Part shown: in pieces, positions 9,881 through 17,591 of the stretch | Layout: each line of letters opens with the position of its first letter | Position numbering within the stretch: position 1 is the stretch's first letter | From: Micromonospora sp. WMMD1102 | Lineage (GTDB): Bacteria; Actinomycetota; Actinomycetes; Mycobacteriales; Micromonosporaceae | Assembly: GCF_029626265.1 (NCBI RefSeq) | Contig: NZ_JARUBN010000001.1 | Coordinates: forward strand, 5,025,001-5,089,000 | Length of the DNA stretch: 64,000 nt | Direction of reading: 5' to 3' | The notes under the pieces: model-generated | Database searches by the model: none | The model's input: only the letters and a program-made list of their open reading frames with translations | Told to the model about the DNA's origin: nothing | Translations under genes and position numbers: made by a program

Positions 9881-10053
9881 ATGGCTACGGAAGTACGGGT
9901 GGACCCGGCACTGCTGGAGGCGAAGGCCGGCACGGCGGCGGAGTCGCACGCGGGCCTGGATCGGGAGTTGGCCGATGCGGAGCCGGAAACCATCAGGCGG
10001 CCCGGGAGTTACACAGCCGGGTAAGCCTCGATCACGGGCAGGCGCCACGATGA
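9881..10053 (+). pseudogene. Frameshifted, truncated WXG100-like small protein
   Basis: The open frame gives 47 aa (MATEVRVDPALLEAKAGTAA...) and stops at 10024, with GGGGAGGGG just before the ATG. From about 9990 another frame reads HQAARELHSRVSLDHGQAPR and ends in a TGA that overlaps the next gene's ATG as ATGA (10050-10053). Such start/stop coupling is typical of intact operons here, so a lost base near 9990 is the simplest explanation. Its layout resembles the small ESX/type VII-associated helical proteins that precede lipoprotein genes in related bacteria, but even the repaired product (about 57 aa) would be short. The family label is inference. Confidence 0.45.
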
Positions 10054-10550
10054 GGGTACGAACGGCGGTTGCCGCAGGCTGCACAGCGCTCGTGTTGATC
10101 GCCGCCTGCGCCAACCCCGACGACCGGGAGGACCCGACGGTGCGAATCCTGTCACGGGCGGATGTCGAGTCGGCTACTCGCACGCATCTCGCCGCCGCGA
10201 GTGAAGCGATCGGTGCGGGTCGCGCGGATCCGGCCCCAACGGTCGGACCGGCACCCTGCGACGGATACCGTGACGATGCGGTGTTCCACGTCTCCGGCTT
10301 CAGCCATGTGACCCTTCCCGTGGATCAGCACGCCGAGGTGCTGGAGCGACTCCGCGACGAGTGGATCGCACAGGGATACGAACTCAAGAACTTCCGGATA
10401 CTGCCCGACGGCGCCGGCGCCGAACTGGACCTCGTCCGACCCACGGACGGTTTCCAGTTCTCCTGGGCCACCTCCGGGGACAGGGTGTGGATAGCCCTGA
10501 TCATTGTGTCCCCGTGCGTCCGTTCGCCCGACGGAAAATATCCGGGCTGA
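10050..10550 (+). CDS. Lipoprotein of unknown function (paralog 1)
   Basis: 166 aa. N-terminus MRVRTAVAAGCTALVLIAAC carries a lipobox (LIAAC, Cys 20). The mature part has two Cys (PCDGYRDDAVFHVSG and VSPCVRSPDGKYPG) that could form a disulfide. It shares its plan with the next gene: PCD...Y.VSG, then L.P..., LR.W, LPDG and a final SPDG.YPG. It is coupled to the broken upstream gene by ATGA. I do not recognise a function; such lipoproteins often follow small WXG100-like genes in actinobacteria. Confidence 0.65.
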   Translation: MRVRTAVAAGCTALVLIAACANPDDREDPTVRILSRADVESATRTHLAAASEAIGAGRADPAPTVGPAPCDGYRDDAVFHVSGFSHVTLPVDQHAEVLERLRDEWIAQGYELKNFRILPDGAGAELDLVRPTDGFQFSWATSGDRVWIALIIVSPCVRSPDGKYPG

Positions 10551-10605
10551 CCCGTCTGATGCGGCAGAGCGCAACGGTTACTGGAGTGGTGATGGATCCG
10601 GCGGA

Positions 10606-11127
10606 ATGATGGCGAAGGCCGGCATCGGTCGTCGCCCGATGGCGGCGACGATGGCCGCGCTCGTCATAGCCACCATCGGCTGTGGTGGCGAGGCGAAACG
10701 CAGCACCGGACCGACGCACATCGCACTACCGACCCTGCGCGCCAGCACCGGCGCATACGCGGCCGGGAGCGTGGCCACCTTCGCGACGCTGCCGGACGCG
10801 ACCCGACTCGGACCCGTGCCCTGCGACGATCCGGGCGGTGACCTGGCCGACGACGGCCGCTACCAGGTGTCGGGGAGCTGGCAGGTCCCGTTGCCGCCCG
10901 GCCGACACCGGGCCACCTTCCGGCAACTCCGGGAGGACTGGCAGGCAAGGGCCATCGAGATCACCGAGTACCGGGAGTTACCTGACGGGGTGAAAGTGAG
11001 TCTGGCCGGCCGGGACCCCGCGGCCGGCTTCAGCCTCTCGCTGACCAGTACCCAACCGCCGGACGCGGTGGCCCTGCTCGTCGTGTCGTCCTGCGTGATC
11101 TCGCCGGACGGGCGCTATCCGGGCTGA
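10606..11127 (+). CDS. Lipoprotein of unknown function (paralog 2)
   Basis: 173 aa. A signal sequence ending ALVIATIGC gives a lipobox Cys near residue 26. The mature part repeats the pattern of the preceding lipoprotein: PCDD...YQVSGSWQVPLP, LREDWQARAIEITEYRELPDG and SSCVISPDGRYPG at the end. The two genes look like a tandem duplication that has diverged. Two adjacent ATGs (10606 and 10609) can serve as start after GGCGGA. Function unknown; a surface location is supported by the lipobox. Confidence 0.65.
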   Translation: MMAKAGIGRRPMAATMAALVIATIGCGGEAKRSTGPTHIALPTLRASTGAYAAGSVATFATLPDATRLGPVPCDDPGGDLADDGRYQVSGSWQVPLPPGRHRATFRQLREDWQARAIEITEYRELPDGVKVSLAGRDPAAGFSLSLTSTQPPDAVALLVVSSCVISPDGRYPG

Positions 11128-11193
11128 TCTGGCCGTCGGCAGGTCCCGGCGTGGGTGTCGATCGTTGCCGAGGTGGCAGTTCGACGGCCCGCT

Positions 11194-11231
11194 CGACGGG
11201 CCTCCCGGGGTGATGTGTGGGAGGCCCGTCG
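11194..11231. terminator. Bidirectional terminator hairpin
   Basis: CGACGGGCCTCCC (11194-11206) and GGGAGGCCCGTCG (11219-11231) form a perfect 13-bp stem with a 12-nt loop. It lies between two convergent operons ending at 11127 and 11251. Confidence 0.8.
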
Positions 11232-11250
11232 CCGGCTCCGGGTCGTCCGG

Positions 11251-12123
11251 TCAGGACCGGAGTTCCGCCAGGGCCGCCGCGAGGATCCCGGACAGCGACC
11301 TCCGGGAGAGTTCCTCGCGCAGCGCCGGATAGTGCGGGTAATAGTTCAACATCTGGCTGGGGTTGGCCGGATCGCGATACCCGGCGAAGTTCCCCCACCG
11401 CCACAGCGCGTACTCATGCCGGCCCGCCATCGGCCCACCGGCATGCTCCACGCACTGGAAGTAGCCCGGGATGTACAGCTCGGGATAGACCTGCCACACC
11501 TCCTCCTCGTTCGGGATCGGCAGGTGGAACCGGTCGAAGTACTCGTGGCAGAAGACCTGGAAGGTGGCCTGCATCTTGGTGAAGGCGGCGATCAGGTACT
11601 GCTCCAGTTGCGTGGTCTGGAGTCTGGCCTGCGCCCGTGCCGCCAACGCGACCGGTCCCAGGGTGCTGAGCAGTACGCCGAGGTCGCGCATGGCCTCGAA
11701 GTTGAAGTTCTGCCCGACCACGTCGTAGCGGACGTTTATCGCGGTAACGCAGGCGGTGGCGTCCTGCGCGAACCGCTGCTTGAGACTCAGCGGGAAGTCA
11801 GGACTCTCGACGAACTCCAGCATGGCGTGCTCGGTGCAGCCGCGTACCTCGGCGACGGTGAGCGCGTCCATGTGGTTCTTGATCGCCTGCTCCGAGCGGC
11901 GGACCTCGCTGATCATCAGCGTGACGGCGTTCTCCAGGGTCAGCCCGCCGCCCTTGGAGTCGTTGTAGAGCGAGTACGCGGCATAGGCGAACTGTGCCAC
12001 CTGGATGATCGTCCCCGGGTCGACCGCCTGCGCCGGGCGGGGCGCGGCCGGCACCGCCAGTCCGGTGGCCACCACCGTGGCGACCAGTCCCCGGGTCGCC
12101 GCCTTCTTCAGCCTGGTTCCCAC
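11251..12123 (-). CDS. Secreted protein of unknown function (paralog A)
   Basis: 290 aa. The signal peptide ends near APRPAQA. Mature protein starts VDPGTIIQVAQFAYAAYSLYNDSKGG, followed by a helical region beginning LENAVTLMISEVRRSEQAIKNHM. The C-terminal half has paired Cys and a PYF-type stretch with CVEHAGGPMAGRHEYALWRWGNFAGY. The neighbouring gene encodes a protein of the same plan (signal peptide, VDK/VDP helix, QAIKNHMDAL versus DAILSHLDAV, then a one-Cys segment). GTG at 12123 lies 2 bp after that gene's stop, so the pair is one operon. I recognise no family; secretion and paralogy are what can be said. Confidence 0.65.
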   Translation of the reverse strand: MGTRLKKAATRGLVATVVATGLAVPAAPRPAQAVDPGTIIQVAQFAYAAYSLYNDSKGGGLTLENAVTLMISEVRRSEQAIKNHMDALTVAEVRGCTEHAMLEFVESPDFPLSLKQRFAQDATACVTAINVRYDVVGQNFNFEAMRDLGVLLSTLGPVALAARAQARLQTTQLEQYLIAAFTKMQATFQVFCHEYFDRFHLPIPNEEEVWQVYPELYIPGYFQCVEHAGGPMAGRHEYALWRWGNFAGYRDPANPSQMLNYYPHYPALREELSRRSLSGILAAALAELRS

Positions 12124-12125
12124 CG

Positions 12126-12905
12126 TCAGACTCCTCCCTCGGTCATCCGTTGCAGCGCCTCCCTGGCCACTTCCCAGCTCGTACCGGCCCCGGCCGCCGC
12201 CTCGAGCGTCGCCGGGGTCCACGGTCCCTGCTGCCAGTCGCCGCCGACCTTGTAGTCCTGGTAGGTCCGGGTCCCGTGCGGGGTCGAACACTCGTGCACT
12301 ACGTGATAGATCGACGGATGCCAGTCCATGTCGCCTTCCCGGGACGTACACCTCGGCTTGAGCCGGTCGACGATCGCCTGCATCGCCGCCCGGTAGTTCG
12401 GCATGTAGGTGGACGTGCCGAGCCCGGCCGCGATCCGCGCCTCCAGCCCGACCGAATAGAGCGAGTAGATGGCGAAGCCGAGGTGGTCGGCCTCGGCCGT
12501 CGACTGGACGGCGTCGAAGACGCTCTTCGCCTGGCGGGCGTGCAGGGCCACCTCCAGGGCGTAGTCCTGCAGGGCGTCCTCGTTGAGCAGCGGCAGCGAC
12601 GGCACCTCCAGGATCGCGTGCTCGGCGGCACCGACCCACGGGGCCGCGGCGACCGCGTCCAGGTGGGAGAGGATCGCGTCCTCGGCCTCGTTGACCGCCC
12701 CGACGAACTCCTGTAGCGCCTGGAAGAGCTGCTGCTCGGTCAGCTCGCCGCCGCGGGCGTCCAGGAACAGGCTGAAGGCCATCTGGCCCACCTTTTTGAT
12801 TTTGTCGACGCCGACGACCGCCTGCACCGGCGTCGCCGTACCGGGCAAGGCCACCACCACCGCCAGCGCCGCCACGGCGATGCCTCGTAAGAATCTGGCT
12901 TTCAC
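12126..12905 (-). CDS. Secreted protein of unknown function (paralog B)
   Basis: 259 aa. N-terminus VKARFLRGIAVAALAVVVAL is a signal peptide, cleaved around TPVQAV. Mature protein has a helical stretch (KIKKVGQMAFSLFLDARGGE, then LFQALQEFVGAVNEAEDAIL) and ends with VGGDWQQGPWTPATLEAAAG. Cys residues in PRCTSREGD and VVHECSTPHG may pair. It precedes paralog A with a 2-bp gap. The repeated helix-His motif AILSHLDAVAAAPWVGAAEHAILE aligns with AIKNHMDALTVAEVRGCTEHAMLE in paralog A. Function unknown; possibly a secreted pair that interacts. Confidence 0.65.
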   Translation of the reverse strand: MKARFLRGIAVAALAVVVALPGTATPVQAVVGVDKIKKVGQMAFSLFLDARGGELTEQQLFQALQEFVGAVNEAEDAILSHLDAVAAAPWVGAAEHAILEVPSLPLLNEDALQDYALEVALHARQAKSVFDAVQSTAEADHLGFAIYSLYSVGLEARIAAGLGTSTYMPNYRAAMQAIVDRLKPRCTSREGDMDWHPSIYHVVHECSTPHGTRTYQDYKVGGDWQQGPWTPATLEAAAGAGTSWEVAREALQRMTEGGV

Positions 12906-13074
12906 CAAGAGACCCCCTCCACTGTGGCCGCGCAGAGCAGGCAAGCTCATCGATGCGGCGTCGGTTCCGGAGTAACGGTGCCAAGCACGACTGGACAACG
13001 ACTGGACGCGCGCAATGGCAGACCGTGCGCCCCACTCGGCGGGCACGACGAGCGGTCTGCTTGGATCGGCGACC

Positions 13075-13716
13075 ATGCAGATGCTGGAGCGCCCATGGGG
13101 GATCACCGCGTTCGGCGCGGCGAGCGTGAAGGCCGTCCCGGATCTCGTACGGGTCCGGTTCAAAATCGTACGGATCGAGCAGGCGCCGGCCGCCGCGTTC
13201 GAGGCGGCCCGTGCCGCCGTACGGGCCGTCCGGGCCGTGTTGCGGGAGCACGGGATCGACGACGCGGCCATCGACGGCTCGCGGCTCAACCTGAAGACCG
13301 CCACCGAGTACGTGGACGGCAGGTCAAAATTCGTCGGCTACCAGTGCCAGGCCGCCTTCGCACTCCAGTACGGCGCACTGGACGACGTCGAGCCCCTGCT
13401 CGTCGACGTGGTGGCGGCCGGCGCCAACGAGATCGAAGGTGTCGACTTCGACGTCTCGGCCAAACGCGAACTGCGGGCCGAGGCGCGCCGCAAGGCCGTC
13501 GCCGCCGCACGTGCGAAAGCGGACCTGTACGCCGAGGCCACCGGCGTCCGCGTCGGCGCGGTCCTGCACATCGAGGACGTCGACCCGGAGCAGCCGGGGG
13601 TTTCCCGCTACCGCAGCCACGCCGAAGCCGCCGCCACCACCGCCCAGGACCTCGCTCCGGGACACATCGTGGTCTCCGCCGCCGTGATCCTCGGCTTCGC
13701 GGTAGCCCGCGGCTGA
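13075..13716 (+). CDS. SIMPL-domain (DUF541) protein
   Basis: 213 aa from the ATG at 13075 (MQMLERPWGITAFGAASVKA). An upstream ATG at 13015 would add 20 residues with no family look. The pattern PDLVRVRFKIVR...AAFEAARAAVRAVRAVLREHGIDDAAI...LNLKTATEYVDGRSKFVGYQ...ANEIEGVDFDVSAKRELRAEARRKAVAAARAKADLYAEATGVRVGAVLHIED is the SIMPL/DUF541 fold. Some members are periplasmic or surface oligomers (e.g. BP26), but this one has no signal peptide. Role unknown. It stands alone, divergent from the secreted pair. Confidence 0.78.
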   Translation: MQMLERPWGITAFGAASVKAVPDLVRVRFKIVRIEQAPAAAFEAARAAVRAVRAVLREHGIDDAAIDGSRLNLKTATEYVDGRSKFVGYQCQAAFALQYGALDDVEPLLVDVVAAGANEIEGVDFDVSAKRELRAEARRKAVAAARAKADLYAEATGVRVGAVLHIEDVDPEQPGVSRYRSHAEAAATTAQDLAPGHIVVSAAVILGFAVARG

Positions 13717-13720
13717 CGCC

Positions 13721-13760
13721 TCGCCGCCCGGCAGCCCGCCTCACCGCCCGGCAGCTCGCC
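13721..13760. repeat. 20-bp tandem repeat just after the SIMPL gene
   Basis: 13721-13740 and 13741-13760 are tandem 20-mers with two mismatches (core CCGCCCGGCAGC), starting 5 bp after the stop codon. A further run of GCCTGC-type repeats follows to 13800. It resembles the 3'-end duplications seen at four other genes in this window. Confidence 0.6.
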
Positions 13761-13838
13761 TGCACCGCCCCCCGCCCCGCCTGCGCCCGCCCTGCCTGCG
13801 CCGGTGCTTCTCGGTCGACGCCGGGGACATCTGGCCGG

Positions 13839-14732
13839 TCAGTCGCGACGCTTCCGGAGTACCTCGACGATGCTGGCGAAGCTGTCCGCCGGGCGCCCGT
13901 CGGCGATCCTGCGGTCCAGCAGTTCCAGCAGCGGCACGTGCACCCCGGCATCGACGCCATGTCTGCTGCTGACCTCGATCAGGTTGTGCACGGCGGCACG
14001 GTTCATCTCTACCGGTGAGACGCCGTGGGAGTAGTCGCCCGTCTCGATCTCCCGGGCCAGCTCCGGCATGAAGGCCAGCATGCCGTTCAGCCAGCGAAGG
14101 GCCAGTGGGAGGAATCGGGTCGGCGCCACCCCTGCGCTGTCGAGCAGCGCCGCGCTGTGCAGGAAGCCTGCCAGGGCCGCGTAGCCGCTGCCGAGCAGAG
14201 CGGTGTCCCAAAGCTCCGCGACGGAGGCGTCCGGGCCGAGATAATGGCTCGTGGCAAGCCGATCCAGCGTCGACCGGTGTGCGTCGAATGCCTCCCAGGA
14301 GCCGCTGTAGAGGAAGAACGCGTCGGGGGTGGCGACCGTCTGCGGCACCGCCATCATGGCGCCGTCGAGGTAGCGCGCCCCCTGCGCGCCGGCCCAGTCG
14401 GCGAGGGCGGCGGCCTGTTCCGGCGTACCGGTGGTGAGGTTGACCAGGGTCCGACCGGCCAGCGTGCCAGCGTTCGGCTCCAGCATGGCGCGGACGTTGT
14501 CGTAGTCGAGCAGGCAGACGACGACCAACGGGCTCGCCCTGATCGCCTCGCCGGCCGAGCCGGCCGGGACGGCGCCCCGGGCGGCGAGGGCGTCGGCCTT
14601 ACCGGCGGTGCGGTTCCAGACGACGGTACGGCTGCCGGCGTCGAGCAGGGCACCGGCGAGCGCGCTGCCCATCCTGCCCAGGCCGAGGAGGGTTACCGAG
14701 CTGTCGGTCACGGGTGAGGGTGCGGATGTCAT
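13839..14732 (-). CDS. NAD(P)-dependent reductase, 3-hydroxyisobutyrate dehydrogenase/imine reductase family
   Basis: 297 aa. The Rossmann motif LLGLGRMGSALAGALLDAG starts at residue 14, followed by VVWNRTAGKADALAARGA, the NADP-type turn (NRT). RTLVNLTTGTPEQAAALADW and GARYLDGAMMAVPQ match the substrate-binding block of beta-hydroxyacid dehydrogenases. The usual catalytic Lys position falls in the C-terminal helical domain and is not obvious; imine-reductase-like members have Asp or Tyr there. It is divergently transcribed from a MerR regulator and its promoter has a 19-bp spacer, so it is very likely the regulator's target. Start ATG is 2 bp from the predicted transcription start, implying a leaderless mRNA. 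Confidence 0.78.
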   Translation of the reverse strand: MTSAPSPVTDSSVTLLGLGRMGSALAGALLDAGSRTVVWNRTAGKADALAARGAVPAGSAGEAIRASPLVVVCLLDYDNVRAMLEPNAGTLAGRTLVNLTTGTPEQAAALADWAGAQGARYLDGAMMAVPQTVATPDAFFLYSGSWEAFDAHRSTLDRLATSHYLGPDASVAELWDTALLGSGYAALAGFLHSAALLDSAGVAPTRFLPLALRWLNGMLAFMPELAREIETGDYSHGVSPVEMNRAAVHNLIEVSSRHGVDAGVHVPLLELLDRRIADGRPADSFASIVEVLRKRRD

Positions 14733-14740
14733 GGCGGCTA

Positions 14741-14771
14741 AGGTAAAGCTTCACGTGGACGTCAGAGTCAA
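14741..14771 (-). promoter_or_regulatory. MerR-type promoter of the reductase gene
   Basis: On the minus strand TTGACT (14771-14766) and TTACCT (14746-14741) are separated by 19 bp. Overlong 19-20-bp spacers are the hallmark of promoters activated by MerR proteins, which twist the DNA. The spacer holds an imperfect dyad (TGACGT/ACGTGA). Transcription would start about 14734, next to the ATG at 14732. Confidence 0.6.
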
Positions 14772-14791
14772 TGTTTGGTGATGGGGGCCAC

Positions 14792-15178
14792 ATGCGGATC
14801 GGCGAACTCGCCCGGCGCACCGGGTCCAGCGAGCGGGCGCTGCGCTACTACGAGGAACAGCACCTGCTGCACCCGGTACGCCGGCCCAGCGGCTACCGGG
14901 AGTACGCGGAGGCGGACGTCCGGCGGGTGCACAGCATCCGGATGCTGCTGGCTGCCGGGCTGGGCAGCGCCGTCATCGCCGAGGTGCTGCCCTGCATGAC
15001 CGACAACGGCGAGGTACTGGTGCCGGCCTGCGCCGGGCTGGCACCGGTACTCGCCGACGAGCGCGACCGGATCGACGCCGCCATCGAGGATCTGCGCGGA
15101 GCACGCCGGATCCTCGACGCCATCGTGCAGGTCGCCGCAGAGGCAGAGCCGACTCCGGAGATCTGCGCCGTGTCGTGA
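14792..15178 (+). CDS. MerR-family transcriptional regulator
   Basis: 128 aa. MRIGELARRTGSSERALRYYEEQHLL is the canonical MerR winged helix-turn-helix, followed by RPSGYREY and a coiled-coil dimerisation helix (about 75-115). There is no metal-binding Cys cluster of the MerR/CueR kind (only CMTDNG, PACAG and the terminal ICAVS), so the ligand is unknown. The ATG at 14792 follows GGGGG and gives the family's standard N-terminus; an in-frame ATG at 14771 would add 7 residues. It should autoregulate and activate the divergent reductase gene through the 19-bp-spacer promoter. Confidence 0.85.
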   Translation: MRIGELARRTGSSERALRYYEEQHLLHPVRRPSGYREYAEADVRRVHSIRMLLAAGLGSAVIAEVLPCMTDNGEVLVPACAGLAPVLADERDRIDAAIEDLRGARRILDAIVQVAAEAEPTPEICAVS

Positions 15179-15235
15179 GGCGGGTACAGCTCTGTGTGGC
15201 GTTGGGGGCCGTTCCCCTGTGGTGCATTCTCTGCC

Positions 15236-17174
15236 CAGTCGGAGACCGGGTGCAGCATCCACACCTCATTGACCCGAGGGGGCGTTAAGTCGCGATCCTC
15301 ACCCGGTCCGGAGACCGGGTGCAGCAGGTGATCTTCTCGCCGTACTGGTTGGTGCCGTAGAAGTTGCGATCCTCACCCGGTCCGAAGACCGGTTGCAGCT
15401 CACTGCGCCCGGCGTCATGGATCTGCCCCCTGTCGAGTTGCGATCCTCACCCGGTCCGGAGACCGGGTGCAGCGCCGCTTTCCGCGCCTACCTTTGTCCT
15501 CGCCCGACGTTGCGATCCTCACCCGGTCCGGAGACCGGGTGCAGCCGGAAACTCGGCGGGCCAGTGCTCGTTCAGCAGGTCGTGTTGCGATCCTCACCCG
15601 GTCCGGAGACCGGGTGCAGCCGCCGCGGCCGGGAAGGGTACGAGTCAGGCCATGCTCCCGTTGCGATCCTCACCCGGTCCGGAGACCGGGTGCAGCTGTG
15701 ACCAAGGTCCGTGGAGTGTCCGCCCTGAGCAGGTCGTTGCGATCCTCACCCGGTCCGGAGACCGGGTGCAGCTCTGGAGCGGGGTGGGGCCGGCGCTCTC
15801 CGGCGGGTTGCGATCCTCACCCGGTCCGGAGACCGGGTGCAGCACCCGGACGTTCCCCACCCGCTCCCGACGGTGCGGGAGTTGCGATCCTCACCCGGTC
15901 CGGAGACCGGGTGCAGCCGGCAAAATATGTACTCGCCCGTCCTGGGTGGAGACGTGTTGCGATCCTCACCCGGTCCGGAGACCGGGTGCAGCCATTTCCC
16001 GGTCCCACCGGAAGATCTCGCGCAGATGTTGCGATCCTCACCCGGTCCGGAGACCGGGTGCAGCAGCCGGACGCCCAGGTGCCGATCGAACGTCAACAAG
16101 TCGTTGCGATCCTCACCCGGTCCGGAGACCGGGTGCAGCCGGCTGCCGTGGGGCCACGACGGCGCGCACAGCGCGGTTGCGATCCTCACCCGGTCCGGAG
16201 ACCGGGTGCAGCCGGTGATGCCCTTGCCGCAGGCCCCGCAGTCGTACAGGTTGCGATCCTCACCCGGTCCGGAGACCGGGTGCAGCGGAGACGGACCTTG
16301 GGATGCCGGACGGCGGCCCGGAGGTTGCGATCCTCACCCGGTCCGGAGACCGGGTGCAGCCCCGGTCGACGCGGCACCAGCCGCGGATTCGACGTACCTG
16401 GTTGCGATCCTCACCCGGTCCGGAGACCGGGTGCAGCGACCAGACCCCCCGCCAGTGTTCATCCTGCCGCAGTTGCGATCCTCACCCGGTCCGGAGACCG
16501 GGTGCAGCCCGGAAGGGAGTGAACAGTGGCCACCATGTCCGTGTACGTTGCGATCCTCACCCGGTCCGGAGACCGGGTGCAGCCGGAGGACCTGCCGGAC
16601 GTCCTGGTCTACGTCCTCAACGTTGCGATCCTCACCCGGTCCGGAGACCGGGTGCAGCAGCTACCCGGACTGGCTCCAGGAGATGGCGGAGACGGTTGCG
16701 ATCCTCACCCGGTCCGGAGACCGGGTGCAGCGCGGGCGTGGATCCTCCACGGCATCGACGGGAACCGGGTTGCGATCCTCACCCGATCCGGAGACCGGGT
16801 GCAGCTCGGGCAGATGGGCTACCGCCCGCGCGGCCGGTGGGCGTTGCGATCCTCACCCGGTCCGGAGACCGGGTGCAGCCGCCGTCGGGGCGGGGGACCT
16901 GGGCCAAGAGCAGCGTGTTGCGATCCTCACCCGGTCCGGAGACCGGGTGCAGCCGACCACCCCGGTTGCTGTCCCAGAGCTGGATCGCGTTGCGATCCTC
17001 ACCCGGTCCGGAGACCGGGTGCAGCGCGTCGAAGACAGCGCGGGCGGCGTTGCAGCAGTTGCGGTTGCGATCCTCACCCGGTCCGGAGACCGGGTGCAGC
17101 TAGCCGTCGCCGGCGAGTAATCATGCACCAGGACCGGGTTGCGATCCTCACCCGGTCCGGAGACCGGGTGCAGC
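15236..17174 (-). CRISPR. Type I-C CRISPR array 1 (26 repeats plus a truncated one)
   Basis: Twenty-six 37-bp repeats run from 15289 to 17174 with spacers mostly 34-39 bp; the plus-strand form begins GTTGCGATCC and ends GGGTGCAGC. The crRNA strand is inferred to be minus because its 3' end (GGATCGCAAC) resembles I-C repeats ending GGATTGAAAC, and because the cas genes and leader lie to the right. Decay at the left end agrees: 15236-15256 is a repeat with only its last 20 or so bases, 15289 starts GTCG, and 15363-15399 has two substitutions. The repeat folds as CACCCGGTC-TCCG-GACCGGGTG. One internal repeat (about 16769) has CCCGATCC. The spacer at 16954-16988 nearly matches one in array 2. Confidence 0.97.
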
Positions 17175-17307
17175 GGCTCGTGAGCTGGGAGTTTGGACGT
17201 CTGCAAGCGGTGAGTCGCACCTGGGAGAGTACCAAGTGTCCATTTCGGCCTAGTTTTGAGCTTCGGAACCCCACGCTTGGTTCGTGATCGCCGAGGGTTC
17301 CTAGATC
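17175..17307 (-). promoter_or_regulatory. Leader of CRISPR array 1
   Basis: Next to the last repeat is GGCTCGTGAGCTGGGAG (17175-17191), matched by GGCTCATGACCTGCGAG beside array 2. About 90 bp further GGAACCCCACGCTT (17265-17278) and, after 16 bp, GGGTTCCTAGATC (17295-17307) recur with the same 16-bp gap at array 2. This marks the leader, where new spacers enter and array transcription starts. The last block includes the cas2 stop codon (17301-17303). Confidence 0.75.
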
Positions 17308-17591
17308 ACGAAAGGGCCGCGTGGATCCACGGCTCTCGGCTTGCCCAGATGCTCGACGTCGTCGAGCGCCCGGCTCGGCAGATGATAGATCCGGATGCTG
17401 TCACACTCCGGGTCAATAACGGCCTGTAGGGCGGCAACGAGCCGCACCTTGTCCGTCTCCCGGCAGACGACTTCGAAGACCGACTTCTGGACCCGGTACC
17501 CATGCGCCTCGCAGATCTTCGCCACCTTGCGGAGACGGCGCTCGCCCTCCGGCGTGACGGTCTCGACGTCGTACGTGACCAGCAGGTCCAT
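17301..17591 (-). CDS. cas2: CRISPR-associated endonuclease Cas2
   Basis: 96 aa from the ATG at 17591 (MDLLVTYDVETVTPEGERRLRKVAKICEAHG...). The first beta strand LVTYDV carries the conserved Asp and is followed by YRVQKSVFEV, a typical Cas2 ferredoxin fold. Cas2 dimers bridge two Cas1 dimers in the spacer-integration complex. The start overlaps the cas1 stop as TGATG; an upstream ATG (17606) would add five residues lacking family support. It is the last gene of the cas operon and ends inside a conserved leader block of array 1. Confidence 0.95.
   Translation of the reverse strand: MDLLVTYDVETVTPEGERRLRKVAKICEAHGYRVQKSVFEVVCRETDKVRLVAALQAVIDPECDSIRIYHLPSRALDDVEHLGKPRAVDPRGPFVI

Noticed and set aside
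15364..17287. Long plus-strand open frames through array 1 with repeating DPHPVRRPGA and ILTRSGDRVQ peptides
   Set aside because: They are translations of the CRISPR repeat itself; array period and absence of stops produce them.
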